Below are positions 8,602-16,344 of a DNA stretch of 33,404 nt, one piece after another. The translations under genes and the position numbers were made by a program. This stretch comes from JADKAC01 sp964492065 (lineage in GTDB: Bacteria; Bacteroidota; Bacteroidia; Chitinophagales; BACL12): NCBI GenBank assembly GCA_964492065.1, contig CAZBHH010000027.1:1-33404 (forward strand), given 5' to 3'. Below the pieces are notes generated by a model that saw only the letters and a list, made by a program, of their open reading frames with translations, ran no database searches and had not been told where the DNA came from. The stretch's first letter is position 1; the number at the start of each line of letters is the position of its first letter.

Positions 8602-9795
8602 ATGTCGAAATTAGCAGAGCGCATTGAACGCATGGATGAATCAGCAACCTTACGCATGGCCAAACTAAGCCGGGAATTGAAGGCAAAAGGGGTTGATATC
8701 ATCGATTTGAGTTTAGGTGAACCCGATTTTGATACACCTGAACATATACGTGAATCTGCAATTAAAGCTATTGAAACAGGCTATAGTCACTATACACCGG
8801 TATCTGGTTATCTCGATGTACGGGAGGCGATAAGTAAAAAATTTGCCGACGAAAACAACTTACATTTTCAGCCCGACCAGATAGTGGTATCTACCGGTGC
8901 GAAGCAAAGTATCATGAATATTGTGTTATGCCTTGTCAACCCGGGAGATGAAGTGATTTTACCTGCGCCTTACTGGGTGAGCTACAAGGCGATGGTGCAA
9001 ATGGCAGAAGGCGTTTGTGTTGTCGTCCCCACTACCATTGAGAGGGATTTTAAATTGAGCCCCGAACAGTTGGAAGCGGCAATCACACCAAAAACCAAGC
9101 TCCTAATTTTCAGTTCGCCGTGCAACCCCACCGGTACGGTATATAGCAGCGATGAATTAAAAGCGCTGGCGGATGTAATTGCAGCCCACGAGTCGGTGTA
9201 TGTTATCAGCGACGAAATTTATGAGAAAATCAATTTCATGCGATCCCATGCGAGTATTGCATCGTTTGAAAACATTAAAGACAGGGTAATGGTGGTTAAC
9301 GGATTATCAAAAGGGTATGCAATGACGGGATGGCGCTTGGGGTATATGGGAGGCCCGGCATTTATAGCCAAAGCGTGTGATAAGATACAGGGACAATTTA
9401 CTTCGGCAACAAATAGTATCGGGCAGCGCAGTATCATCGCCGCATTGCAGGGAACACAACAGCCATCCGAAGCGATGAAAGACGCCTTTTTAAAACGGCG
9501 CAATCTCTGCCTGAGCTATCTCAAAAACATTGACGGATTAAAGTATAATATTCCACAAGGCGCATTTTATTTTTTCCCGGACGTAAGCAATTACTTCGGT
9601 AAATCGCACAACGGAAAGACTATACACAATGCCGATGATTTATGTATGTATTTATTGGATGAAGCACATGTTTCGCTGGTAACGGGCAGTGCATTTGGCG
9701 ATGACAATTGTATTCGCATCAGCTATGCGACGAGCGAAGAAAACCTGGAAAAGGCAATGCAGCGCATTACCAAGGCGCTGGCACAATTATCCTGA
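8602..9795 (+). CDS. PLP-dependent class I aminotransferase (aspartate/aromatic type)
   Basis: 397 residues, the normal length of fold-type I aminotransferases of subgroup I-gamma. It transfers an amino group between an amino acid and a 2-oxo acid using pyridoxal phosphate in the cytoplasm. Visible residues are LSLGEPDFDTP (37-46), the SPCNPTG motif (N175), the PLP-ring aspartate D204 and Y207 (ISDEIYE), the Schiff-base lysine K237 in NGLSKGYAMTGWRLGY, and a C-terminal arginine in NCIRISYA that should bind the substrate carboxylate. The nearest functional guess is aspartate or prephenate aminotransferase, but substrate cannot be settled by eye. The ATG at 8602 gives the standard N-terminus (SKLAERIERM). 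A kinase gene follows 12 bases downstream, suggesting joint transcription without an obvious metabolic link. Confidence 0.9.
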   Translation: MSKLAERIERMDESATLRMAKLSRELKAKGVDIIDLSLGEPDFDTPEHIRESAIKAIETGYSHYTPVSGYLDVREAISKKFADENNLHFQPDQIVVSTGAKQSIMNIVLCLVNPGDEVILPAPYWVSYKAMVQMAEGVCVVVPTTIERDFKLSPEQLEAAITPKTKLLIFSSPCNPTGTVYSSDELKALADVIAAHESVYVISDEIYEKINFMRSHASIASFENIKDRVMVVNGLSKGYAMTGWRLGYMGGPAFIAKACDKIQGQFTSATNSIGQRSIIAALQGTQQPSEAMKDAFLKRRNLCLSYLKNIDGLKYNIPQGAFYFFPDVSNYFGKSHNGKTIHNADDLCMYLLDEAHVSLVTGSAFGDDNCIRISYATSEENLEKAMQRITKALAQLS

Positions 9796-9807
9796 AAAAT
9801 AACGAAA

Positions 9808-10788
9808 TTGGATATAACACAAACACTGTCAGACTTCGGAAAAGTAAAGGCGCTGATCATCGGCGATTCGATGCTGGACGTGTATATCTCCGGAAAAGTG
9901 GAACGCATTTCACCGGAGGCGCCTGTCCCCGTACTGCGTATCGGCGAGAAACAAAATCGACTGGGAGGAGCCGCTAATGTTGCGGCAAATATAAAATCAC
10001 TGGGCGCCACACCTCTACTCGTAAGTATTACGGGTGAAGATAATGAAGCGGAAATTTTAAAAAGCCTGTTGGAAAGGGAATCTATTGAAAGCGATTTGCT
10101 CATCGCAGATCCGTCCCGGAAAACCACCTGTAAGACACGGGTGCTGGCAAGTAACCGGCAGATGATGCGCATGGATAGTGAAGATGTACATCCCATTGCC
10201 GGCGATATTGAAGATATAACACTGGAACGCATCAAATCCGTGATTGAAAATGATGTCCCCGGCGTTTGTATAATGCAGGATTACAATAAAGGTATGTTGA
10301 GTGAACGCATTATCCGGGAAGTAACTATGTTGTGTTTGCATCACAATATTCCCGTAGCCGTTGACCCCAAGAAACAAAATTTTTTCAACTACCAGTTGTG
10401 CACCCTCTTTAAGCCAAATTTGAGGGAGTTAAATGAAAACATGCAAATGGAATTGCATGCCGCAGATATACAGCAAATAGGTACGGCTATTGACATTTTG
10501 CAGCGACAGTTGCACAACGGCATTACGTTGGTCACCTTATCCGAACACGGGGTGTATTTAAAATCCGGCGATACGGTGGTTCACCTGCCGGCGCATATCC
10601 GGAATGTGGCCGATGTCTCCGGCGCAGGCGATACGGTGATCAGCGTTGCGGCGCTTTGCCTCGCCATAAAGACGCCGCTCGACACCTTAGCTGCCCTGTC
10701 TAACCTCGCGGGTGGTATCGTATGCGAATATCCGGGTGTGGTTTCTATTGATAAAGAAGTCCTGCTGCAGGAGGCCGTATCCATCTGA
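9808..10788 (+). CDS. PfkB-family kinase, heptose-7-phosphate kinase-like (RfaE1/HldA type)
   Basis: 326 residues, one ribokinase-like domain. The family motif RLGGAANVA (51-59) and the catalytic aspartate D275 in SGAGDT are present, and IGDSMLDVY (18-26) and RISPEAPVPVL (33-43) are typical of the kinase half of HldE/RfaE. In that pathway it would phosphorylate D-glycero-D-manno-heptose 7-phosphate for ADP-heptose and LPS core synthesis. The C-terminal nucleotidyltransferase domain of HldE is absent, so this would be the separate-enzyme (HldA) arrangement; no partner is in the window. The start appears to be TTG at 9808, because the next in-frame ATG lies inside the conserved GDSML motif. It follows the aminotransferase by 12 bases and converges on the permease gene. 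Another PfkB sugar kinase is possible. Confidence 0.82.
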   Translation: MDITQTLSDFGKVKALIIGDSMLDVYISGKVERISPEAPVPVLRIGEKQNRLGGAANVAANIKSLGATPLLVSITGEDNEAEILKSLLERESIESDLLIADPSRKTTCKTRVLASNRQMMRMDSEDVHPIAGDIEDITLERIKSVIENDVPGVCIMQDYNKGMLSERIIREVTMLCLHHNIPVAVDPKKQNFFNYQLCTLFKPNLRELNENMQMELHAADIQQIGTAIDILQRQLHNGITLVTLSEHGVYLKSGDTVVHLPAHIRNVADVSGAGDTVISVAALCLAIKTPLDTLAALSNLAGGIVCEYPGVVSIDKEVLLQEAVSI

Positions 10789-10819
10789 TTACCCTTACCT
10801 GCACATCAGATGCCGGGCA

Positions 10820-12073
10820 TTAGCCTTTAGACCGGATTGCCTCTACCGGATCCATTCTGGAAGCAGTTATTGCCGGGACAATCCCGGCAATAATTCCGAT
10901 AATGGAAGCCAGTACAATGCCGAACATGATATTGCCGAATGAGAGTACAAATTTGAAATCAATCATATTGTTTGCCAGTATCGTCATTATCCAAACCAGT
11001 AACAGGCCGATGGCACAGCCGATACATGACAGCACTACGGATTCAAATAAAAACTCGTAGAGTATCAGGTAATTTTTAGCGCCGATTGATTTTTTAATGC
11101 CGATTACATGTGTGCGCTCTTTGACAGAGACAAACATGATATTGGCGATGCCGAAACCGCCCACCAGGCAACTGAAAAATCCGATGATAAACCCAACGGT
11201 GTTCACTACGCCGAAAATGGCGTCAAATGCATCTGCCGCAAGTGTCACTTCGTTAATTGCAAAGTCGTTTTCCTCCCTGGGGCTCAATTTGCGGTGGTTG
11301 CGCAACAGCGGAATAATATCGTCTTTTATCTGCCTGGCGGATATCCCCTCCAGCGGTTTCACTTCAATTATCGGATCAACAAATTGCATATCCATGATGC
11401 GCCGCACGTAATTATAGGTAATTAAAATATTGTTATCCTGGGAGAAATCGATAATGCTCTGCCCTTCCTTGGCGACGACGCCTACCACTTTCAGTTTATT
11501 CTCCAAGACCCAGATCATGCTGCCGGTAGGGTCCCGCAAATCGGGAAACAGGGTTTTGTAAGCATTATAACCCAAAATGGCAACGGGAGAACCGCTGGCA
11601 CTTTCTAATTGGGTAAAAAACCTGCCGTGAACAAAATCCATGGAATAGATTTTATCGAAGTGTTCACTGACGGCATTTACCTGTCCGTTTTTAATAACAT
11701 TATCTTCAAACTTCACCTCTTTGGAGTTGAAACCCGTCTCAATAGCAACCGCCTTCGCCGACAGGAGTTTTTCATTCAGCAATTTATATTCCTCGTATTT
11801 CATGGTAGGCCGTTTGATATACTCCCACCAGGCGTAATCTTCGCCGCTAAAAATCCATGGCCATCGCTGAATGTACAGGTTGTCCGAGCCCAGTTTTGCT
11901 ACGCCGCTGTCGATATTCCGCTTCAGAGAATCCACGGCTGATAAAACCGTAATTATGCAAAATATCCCAATGGACACGCCCATAAGTGACAGGAATGTGC
12001 GCAACTTGTTATTTCTGAACTCCAGAAATACCTGCATTACCGTTTCGTGGATTGTCCTGAGAATTATAAACAT
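10820..12073 (-). CDS. MacB/LolC-like ABC transporter permease (FtsX family)
   Basis: 417 residues from the ATG at 12073; a TTG four codons upstream (12085) is a less likely start. An N-terminal membrane helix (about 27-47, LSLMGVSIGIFCIITVLSA) is followed by a periplasmic MacB_PCD-type domain (about 48-285). Three C-terminal helices form the FtsX domain (about 295-410), with FGIANIMFVSVKERTHVIGI and GIVPAITASRMDPVEAIR, both classical for MacB-like permeases. These work as dimers with a LolD/MacB ATPase, coupling ATP hydrolysis to movements of the periplasmic domain for export of lipoproteins, peptides or toxic compounds. A likely partner ATPase is encoded at 14189-14926 on the same strand, but queA and a DUF2795 gene lie between. 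Divergent from queA with its own -7 box. Substrate unknown. Confidence 0.9.
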   Translation of the reverse strand: MFIILRTIHETVMQVFLEFRNNKLRTFLSLMGVSIGIFCIITVLSAVDSLKRNIDSGVAKLGSDNLYIQRWPWIFSGEDYAWWEYIKRPTMKYEEYKLLNEKLLSAKAVAIETGFNSKEVKFEDNVIKNGQVNAVSEHFDKIYSMDFVHGRFFTQLESASGSPVAILGYNAYKTLFPDLRDPTGSMIWVLENKLKVVGVVAKEGQSIIDFSQDNNILITYNYVRRIMDMQFVDPIIEVKPLEGISARQIKDDIIPLLRNHRKLSPREENDFAINEVTLAADAFDAIFGVVNTVGFIIGFFSCLVGGFGIANIMFVSVKERTHVIGIKKSIGAKNYLILYEFLFESVVLSCIGCAIGLLLVWIMTILANNMIDFKFVLSFGNIMFGIVLASIIGIIAGIVPAITASRMDPVEAIRSKG

Positions 12074-12082
12074 AGCCTGTGT

Positions 12083-12090
12083 CAAATATA
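12083..12090 (-). promoter_or_regulatory. Candidate -7 box for the ABC permease
   Basis: On the minus strand this reads TATATTTG, matching TAnnTTTG, 9 bases before the ATG at 12073. It also argues against the alternative TTG start at 12085, which would overlap the box. No clear -33 TTG at normal spacing. It shares an 81-base divergent region with the queA promoter. Confidence 0.5.
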
Positions 12091-12125
12091 GATAGCCTTG
12101 TCCTACTATTTAGTTTAGGGATTGT

Positions 12126-12133
12126 TAAATTTG
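12126..12133 (+). promoter_or_regulatory. Candidate -7 box for queA
   Basis: TAAATTTG matches TAnnTTTG, 21 bases before the ATG at 12155. A TTG at 12098-12100 is 25 bases upstream, slightly too far. It supports the ATG at 12155 over an in-frame TTG at 12122. Confidence 0.5.
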
Positions 12134-12154
12134 CAAACTCAAAAAAACGTACGT

Positions 12155-13204
12155 ATGAAATTATCCAAGTTCAATTTTGAACTTCCCAAGGATTTGATAG
12201 CTCAAAAACCCGCTAAAGAACGTGAAGGCGCAAGATTGATGGTTGTACATCGTCACACCGGGAAAATTGAGCACAAGCAATTTAGAGATATCCTCACCTA
12301 TTTTGACGAAGGCGATGTGATGGTATTAAATAACACCAAAGTGTTCAGCGCCCGCCTATACGGCCGAAAGGAAAAAACGGGTGCAAAGATTGAAGTGTTT
12401 ATGCTCCGCGAACTGAACCGCGAGATGCACCTGTGGGATGTTTTGGTCGATCCCGCCCGAAAAATCCGGGTGGGCAACAAACTCTATTTCGGCGACGACG
12501 ATATGCTGGTAGCTGAAGTAGTTGACAACACCACTTCCCGCGGCCGCACCATTCGCTTCCTGCACGACGGCACACCGGAAGAGCTGCGTGATATTATTGA
12601 AATTCTCGGCGAGACGCCGCTTCCTAAATACATTAAGCGCAAACCCGATACCGAAGACAAGGAGCGCTATCAAACCGTTTATGCCAAGTATGAAGGAGCA
12701 GTGGCGGCGCCTACAGCCGGTTTGCATTTCAGCAGGGAAATCCTGAAACGGCTGGAAATAAAGGGTATCAATTTCGCCGAAGTTACATTGCATATCGGGT
12801 TGGGAACATTTCGCTCTATCGATGTGGAAGATTTATCCAAACATAAAATGGATGCCGAATATATCAAGGTGGACAAGACCGCAGTGGATATCGTCAATAA
12901 GGGAATTTCGGAACATAAGCGCATCTGCGCCATCGGCACCACTTCCATGCGGGCAGTGGAAACGGCGGTCAGCGCCAATAAACAACTGAAAGCAGAAGAG
13001 GGCTGGACCAATTTATTTATCAATCCGCCCTATGAGTTTTCGATTTGCAATGCGATGTTGACAAATTTTCATCTGCCGAAGACCAGCCTGATAATTATGG
13101 TCGCCGCTTTTGCGGGGTACGATCTCACCATGGAAGCCTACAAAATAGCCATGAAAGAGAAATACCGGTTTTTCAGTTACGGCGATGCGATGCTGATAAT
13201 ATAA
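12155..13204 (+). CDS. queA: S-adenosylmethionine:tRNA ribosyltransferase-isomerase
   Basis: 349 residues, the usual length of QueA. It transfers and rearranges the ribosyl group of S-adenosylmethionine onto 7-aminomethyl-7-deazaguanine in tRNA, giving epoxyqueuosine at position 34. Recognisable stretches are the N-terminal FELPKDLIAQKP, the central YQTVYAKYEGAVAAPTAGLH, TLHIGLGTFRSID and the C-terminal NAMLTNFHLPKTSLIIMVAA. The ATG at 12155 is chosen because it gives the standard N-terminus MKLSKFNFELP and lies behind a -7 box; an in-frame TTG at 12122 would overlap that box. Single gene, divergent from the permease and ended by a hairpin terminator. Confidence 0.96.
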   Translation: MKLSKFNFELPKDLIAQKPAKEREGARLMVVHRHTGKIEHKQFRDILTYFDEGDVMVLNNTKVFSARLYGRKEKTGAKIEVFMLRELNREMHLWDVLVDPARKIRVGNKLYFGDDDMLVAEVVDNTTSRGRTIRFLHDGTPEELRDIIEILGETPLPKYIKRKPDTEDKERYQTVYAKYEGAVAAPTAGLHFSREILKRLEIKGINFAEVTLHIGLGTFRSIDVEDLSKHKMDAEYIKVDKTAVDIVNKGISEHKRICAIGTTSMRAVETAVSANKQLKAEEGWTNLFINPPYEFSICNAMLTNFHLPKTSLIIMVAAFAGYDLTMEAYKIAMKEKYRFFSYGDAMLII

Positions 13205-13221
13205 GAACAGATACTTAAAAA

Positions 13222-13248
13222 AAAAAGCCCATCTTGCGAGGGCTTTTT
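13222..13248. terminator. Bidirectional terminator between queA and the DUF2795 gene
   Basis: AAAAAGCCC (13222-13230) and GGGCTTTTT (13240-13248) form a perfect 9-bp inverted repeat with a 9-base loop, 17 bases after the queA stop and 22 bases past the stop of the converging small gene. The A and T runs allow use on both strands. Confidence 0.75.
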
Positions 13249-13270
13249 CATTCGGTTTAAACAATGTAAT

Positions 13271-13492
13271 TTAATATTCTTCCTCATCGAAGAAGAAATC
13301 ATCGTGAGTGGGGTAATCCGACCAGATATCCTCAATACCTTCAAAATACTCGCCTTCATCTTCCAGCTCCTGGAGATTTTCAATTACCTCAATGGGTGCG
13401 CCTGAGCGGATAGCGTAATCAATTAATTCATCTTTGGTAGCCGGCCATGGGGCTTCTTCTAAATGGGAGGCCAATTCAAGTGTCCAATACAT
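13271..13492 (-). CDS. Small DUF2795 protein
   Basis: 73 residues, very acidic in its second half (IEDIWSDYPTHDDFFFDEEEY). The start LASHLEEAPWPATKDELIDY and the following AIRSGAPIEVIENLQ match my memory of the short DUF2795 proteins that are widespread in Bacteroidota. The function is unknown; the predicted shape is a small helical domain followed by an acidic tail. It has the best promoter on the minus strand (13518-13547) and a terminator, so it is probably transcribed alone and possibly strongly. It separates queA from the PduO-ATPase-gatC group. Confidence 0.85.
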   Translation of the reverse strand: MYWTLELASHLEEAPWPATKDELIDYAIRSGAPIEVIENLQELEDEGEYFEGIEDIWSDYPTHDDFFFDEEEY

Positions 13493-13517
13493 ACAAAAAT
13501 GACGTTTAAATTTTGCG

Positions 13518-13547
13518 CAAAAATAATTTTTTTTAACTCACCCGCAA
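13518..13547 (-). promoter_or_regulatory. Consensus-like Bacteroidota promoter of the DUF2795 gene
   Basis: On the minus strand, TTG (13547-13545), a 19-base spacer and TATTTTTG (13525-13518) match the -33/-7 promoter pattern of Bacteroidota. The -7 box ends 25 bases before the ATG at 13492, leaving a leader of roughly 20 bases. Confidence 0.65.
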
Positions 13548-13643
13548 TAGTTGTTGTTAAAACAATGTTGCTGATTTGTAAAAAGAAAAAATAATACCAA
13601 AGGTTGCATGGTATTTTGCCGGGAACCCGGAAAAATGAATGTG

Positions 13644-14192
13644 TCAGCCCCTGGGGCGCCAGGCTGTTTCATGCACCTGCAGAACATGTGCATTCCAGCG
13701 GCTCAGCATGAAGAAGTAATCGCTCAACCTGTTTAAATACTTTATTATATCAGGGTTCACACTTTCATTTTCAGCTAATTGAGAAACGATACGCTCAGCC
13801 CTGCGACATACCACTCTCGCCAGGTGGCTAAAGGAAACAGCAGGGTGTCCTCCCGGTAGAATAAAATTTTTCAACGGTGGCAGAGCTGCATCCATGACGT
13901 CAATTTCCCTTTCGAGCAGTTCAATATCTTCATTGCTCAACTGGGGTAACGCCATCCGGTTTTTATGCGGATCGGCTGCGAGATTGCTGCCGGTGATGAA
14001 TAATCTGTCCTGGATAGTTCTCAAAACTTCTATTTCGCGGTCTGTTTTCAACTGATCTATTAATAATCCGATAACGACATTCAGTTCATCCACCATGCCG
14101 TAGGCTTCAACTCGTAAATGGTGCTTTGGAACCCGTGTTCCGCCAATCAGTGATGTCTGTCCCGCATCGCCCTTTTTCGTGTAAATCTTCAT
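13644..14192 (-). CDS. PduO-type ATP:cob(I)alamin adenosyltransferase
   Basis: 182 residues, a standard length for this trimeric five-helix family. It moves the adenosyl group of ATP to cob(I)alamin to make coenzyme B12. The N-terminal ATP-binding signature is KIYTKKGDAGQTSLIGG (2-18); VEAYGMVDELN (28-38) and the C-terminal CRRAERIV and YLNRLSDYFFMLSRW stretches carry the conserved basic and aromatic residues. Its ATG overlaps the stop of the upstream ABC ATPase by four bases (ATGA), which suggests translational coupling. No B12-dependent enzyme is visible in the window, so the partner must lie elsewhere. Last gene of the gatC-ATPase-adenosyltransferase run. Confidence 0.93.
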   Translation of the reverse strand: MKIYTKKGDAGQTSLIGGTRVPKHHLRVEAYGMVDELNVVIGLLIDQLKTDREIEVLRTIQDRLFITGSNLAADPHKNRMALPQLSNEDIELLEREIDVMDAALPPLKNFILPGGHPAVSFSHLARVVCRRAERIVSQLAENESVNPDIIKYLNRLSDYFFMLSRWNAHVLQVHETAWRPRG

Positions 14193-14926
14193 GTTTTATT
14201 TGTGGATTGCAGTTTATCTATCAATGCTTTTGGGTCTAATTTGTTCGTGTTAATGGCATCATTTTCAATCATGCCGTCTCTCAGCCGGATGATGCGATGC
14301 GCATACCTGGCAATATCTTCTTCATGGGTAACCAGGATAACCGTATTTCCCTTTTTGTGAATATCCTCGAACAAATCCATTATTTCATAACTGGTCCGGG
14401 TATCTAAGTTTCCGGTTGGTTCGTCGGCCAAAATAATCGATGGATTATTCACCAGCGCCCTTGCCACCGCTACCCGCTGCCGTTCACCGCCCGAAAGCTC
14501 ATTGGGCTTGTGCGTGAGCCGGTGGCTCAATCCAACCGCATTGAGCACCTCTATTGCCCTGGCCGTTCTCTTTGACTTTCCCTGTGCTGCATAAATGAGT
14601 GGGAGCGCCACATTTTCCACCGCACTCAACCGCGACATGAGATTGAATGTCTGGAATACAAAGCCGATTTCCTTATTGCGCACTTCGGCCAATTCATTTT
14701 CACTCATGGTGCTCACCAGCTTATTATTCAATGTGTAATTGCCCGAAGTGGGCTTGTCGAGGCATCCGACGAGGTTCATCAAGGTCGATTTGCCCGAACC
14801 CGAAGGGCCCATAATTGCGACGTATTCATTTTTTTGAATGGAAAGGCTCACCCCTTTCAACACTTCAATTTTCACTTTGCCCAAGTCGTAGGTCTTCCTG
14901 ATATCCTCGAGCCGGATGATTTCCAT
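14189..14926 (-). CDS. ABC transporter ATPase, LolD/MacB type
   Basis: 245 residues. Walker A is GPSGSGKST (40-48), the Q-loop glutamine is Q92 in FVFQTFNL, the signature is LSGGERQRVA (144-153), Walker B is IILADEP (164-170) and the switch histidine is H201. EYVAIMGPSG and NLVGCLDKPTSG are typical of the ATPases that drive MacB/LolCDE-like mechanotransmission permeases. A likely partner permease is at 10820-12073, on the same strand but not adjacent. The gene starts 3 bases after the gatC stop and overlaps the adenosyltransferase start by 4 bases, so the three are probably one transcript. About 20 residues past the core form a lysine-rich tail. The pairing with the permease is an inference. 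Confidence 0.93.
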   Translation of the reverse strand: MEIIRLEDIRKTYDLGKVKIEVLKGVSLSIQKNEYVAIMGPSGSGKSTLMNLVGCLDKPTSGNYTLNNKLVSTMSENELAEVRNKEIGFVFQTFNLMSRLSAVENVALPLIYAAQGKSKRTARAIEVLNAVGLSHRLTHKPNELSGGERQRVAVARALVNNPSIILADEPTGNLDTRTSYEIMDLFEDIHKKGNTVILVTHEEDIARYAHRIIRLRDGMIENDAINTNKLDPKALIDKLQSTNKT

Positions 14927-14929
14927 ACC

Positions 14930-15223
14930 CTATTGCTTTTTTAACACTTTCGGGATTTTAAAATAATCGCTGTCGGCCAGAGGCGCATTTTGCAAAGCCT
15001 GTTCTTTCGTTATTTCCATTGTTACCACATCTGCACGCAACCGGTTCTGAACAGGGTTAATATACACCAAAGGTTCGGTATCTTCAACCTGTAACTCTTT
15101 CAGCTTGTCAATAAAGGCAATCATATGTTCGAGATCCGTTGCAATCTGCCGTTCTTCTTCGGCATCAAATTGCAGTTTGGCCAGGTTGGAGAGCTTGTCA
15201 ATTAATTTCTTATCGATATGCAT
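14930..15223 (-). CDS. gatC: Glutamyl/aspartyl-tRNA amidotransferase subunit C
   Basis: 97 residues, typical for GatC. It stabilises the GatCAB complex that converts Glu-tRNA(Gln) or Asp-tRNA(Asn) to the amide form. The N-terminal LIDKLSNLAKLQFDAEEE and the following MIAFIDKLKELQVEDTEPL are the family pattern, and DYFKIPKVLKK at the end resembles the usual FVVPKVL tail. gatA and gatB are not in the window, which is common for this gene in genomes where the three are scattered. It leads a tight run with an ABC ATPase and an adenosyltransferase, and is divergent from trpS. Confidence 0.93.
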   Translation of the reverse strand: MHIDKKLIDKLSNLAKLQFDAEEERQIATDLEHMIAFIDKLKELQVEDTEPLVYINPVQNRLRADVVTMEITKEQALQNAPLADSDYFKIPKVLKKQ

Positions 15224-15230
15224 ATTGTTG

Positions 15231-15238
15231 TAAAGATA
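15231..15238 (-). promoter_or_regulatory. Possible -7 box for gatC
   Basis: On the minus strand TATCTTTA, one base off TAnnTTTG, 7 bases before the gatC ATG at 15223. No matching -33 element. Its placement parallels the trpS box on the other side of the divergent region. Confidence 0.3.
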
Positions 15239-15325
15239 AAAAGAATGCAGGGGCCGTTAGTTAAACTCTGTTTAGAAAATCTGAAAATTGTTTCACCTTA
15301 AAACCGCAGGAGGGCAACACATTAT

Positions 15326-15333
15326 TATCTTTG
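15326..15333 (+). promoter_or_regulatory. -7 box abutting the trpS start
   Basis: TATCTTTG matches TAnnTTTG and ends only 6 bases before the ATG at 15340. Transcription would begin at or very near the start codon, so the mRNA may be leaderless. No TTG at standard -33 spacing was seen. Confidence 0.55.
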
Positions 15334-15339
15334 CCCCCT

Positions 15340-16341
15340 ATGGAAATCGTTGTAAGCGGAACCAGGCCGACGGGAATACTGCATTTGGGCAATTATTTTG
15401 GTGCGGTGCGCAATTTTGTCCGGATCCAGGAGGATACAAATTTTAAAGGGTATTTTTTTATAGCCGATTACCATGCCCTCACTACCCACCATCAACCCCA
15501 AGAACTGCCAAACCTCGTAAAACAGACAATTGCCACCTATCTCGCCAGCGGGTTAGACCCTGAAAAAGTGACGCTGTATGTTCAGAGCCAACTGCCGCAA
15601 ATCCCCGAATTATACCTGATATTAAACATGATTGCCTATAAAGGCGAACTGGAGAAGGTAGCCACATTTAAGGAGAAAATAAAGGTACATAAGGAGAATA
15701 TTAATGCCGGGCTGCTCACCTACCCCGTGCTCATGGCCGCAGATATAATCATCCACCGTGCCCAAAAAGTACCGGTTGGAAAAGACCAGGAGCAACACCT
15801 GGAAATGACCCGCAACTTCGCCAAGCGGTTTAATTCAAAATACAATACCGAATTTTTCCCCGAACCGGTCGCTTTTAATTTTGATGAACAACTCACCAAA
15901 GTCCCCGGACTGGACGGCAGTACCAAAATGAGTAAAACGGGTAGCCCCAACAACGCCATTTTCATGAACGATACCGATGAGGTTATCCGCAAAAAAATAA
16001 TGCGTGCCAAAACCGACAGCGGCCCCACTGAACCGTTCCAGGTGATGCCGCAGGAAATTCTCAATCTATTTGAATTGATGCGCATTGTGAGCAGCACAGC
16101 GTCAGTAATGCACTTCACCGACGCCTACAATAACTGCAATATCAAATACGGCGATATGAAACAACAACTCGCCGAAGACATCATCAAAGTAGTTGCGCCA
16201 ATCCGTAAACGCATAGAAACCATTTTGGCGGATGAGGAATATTTAAAAAAGGTTGTTATTTTAGGCGGCGAAGCCGCAAGGGAAAACGCCGGTGCTACCA
16301 TCAGAGAAGTGCGGCAATTAGTAGGATTAAATAATTTTTGA
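15340..16341 (+). CDS. trpS: Tryptophanyl-tRNA synthetase
   Basis: 333 residues from the ATG at 15340, the normal length. It activates tryptophan with ATP and loads tRNA(Trp). The class I HIGH-like motif is HLGN (15-18) after SGTRPTGIL, and the KMSKS loop is KMSKT (196-200). AADIIIHRAQKVPVGKDQEQ (134-153) is the conserved tryptophan-pocket stretch. An in-frame TTG three codons earlier (15331) is rejected as start because it falls inside the -7 box. A deoxynucleoside kinase gene starts 3 bases after its stop, so the two are likely co-transcribed. Confidence 0.96.
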   Translation: MEIVVSGTRPTGILHLGNYFGAVRNFVRIQEDTNFKGYFFIADYHALTTHHQPQELPNLVKQTIATYLASGLDPEKVTLYVQSQLPQIPELYLILNMIAYKGELEKVATFKEKIKVHKENINAGLLTYPVLMAADIIIHRAQKVPVGKDQEQHLEMTRNFAKRFNSKYNTEFFPEPVAFNFDEQLTKVPGLDGSTKMSKTGSPNNAIFMNDTDEVIRKKIMRAKTDSGPTEPFQVMPQEILNLFELMRIVSSTASVMHFTDAYNNCNIKYGDMKQQLAEDIIKVVAPIRKRIETILADEEYLKKVVILGGEAARENAGATIREVRQLVGLNNF

Positions 16342-16344
16342 CCA

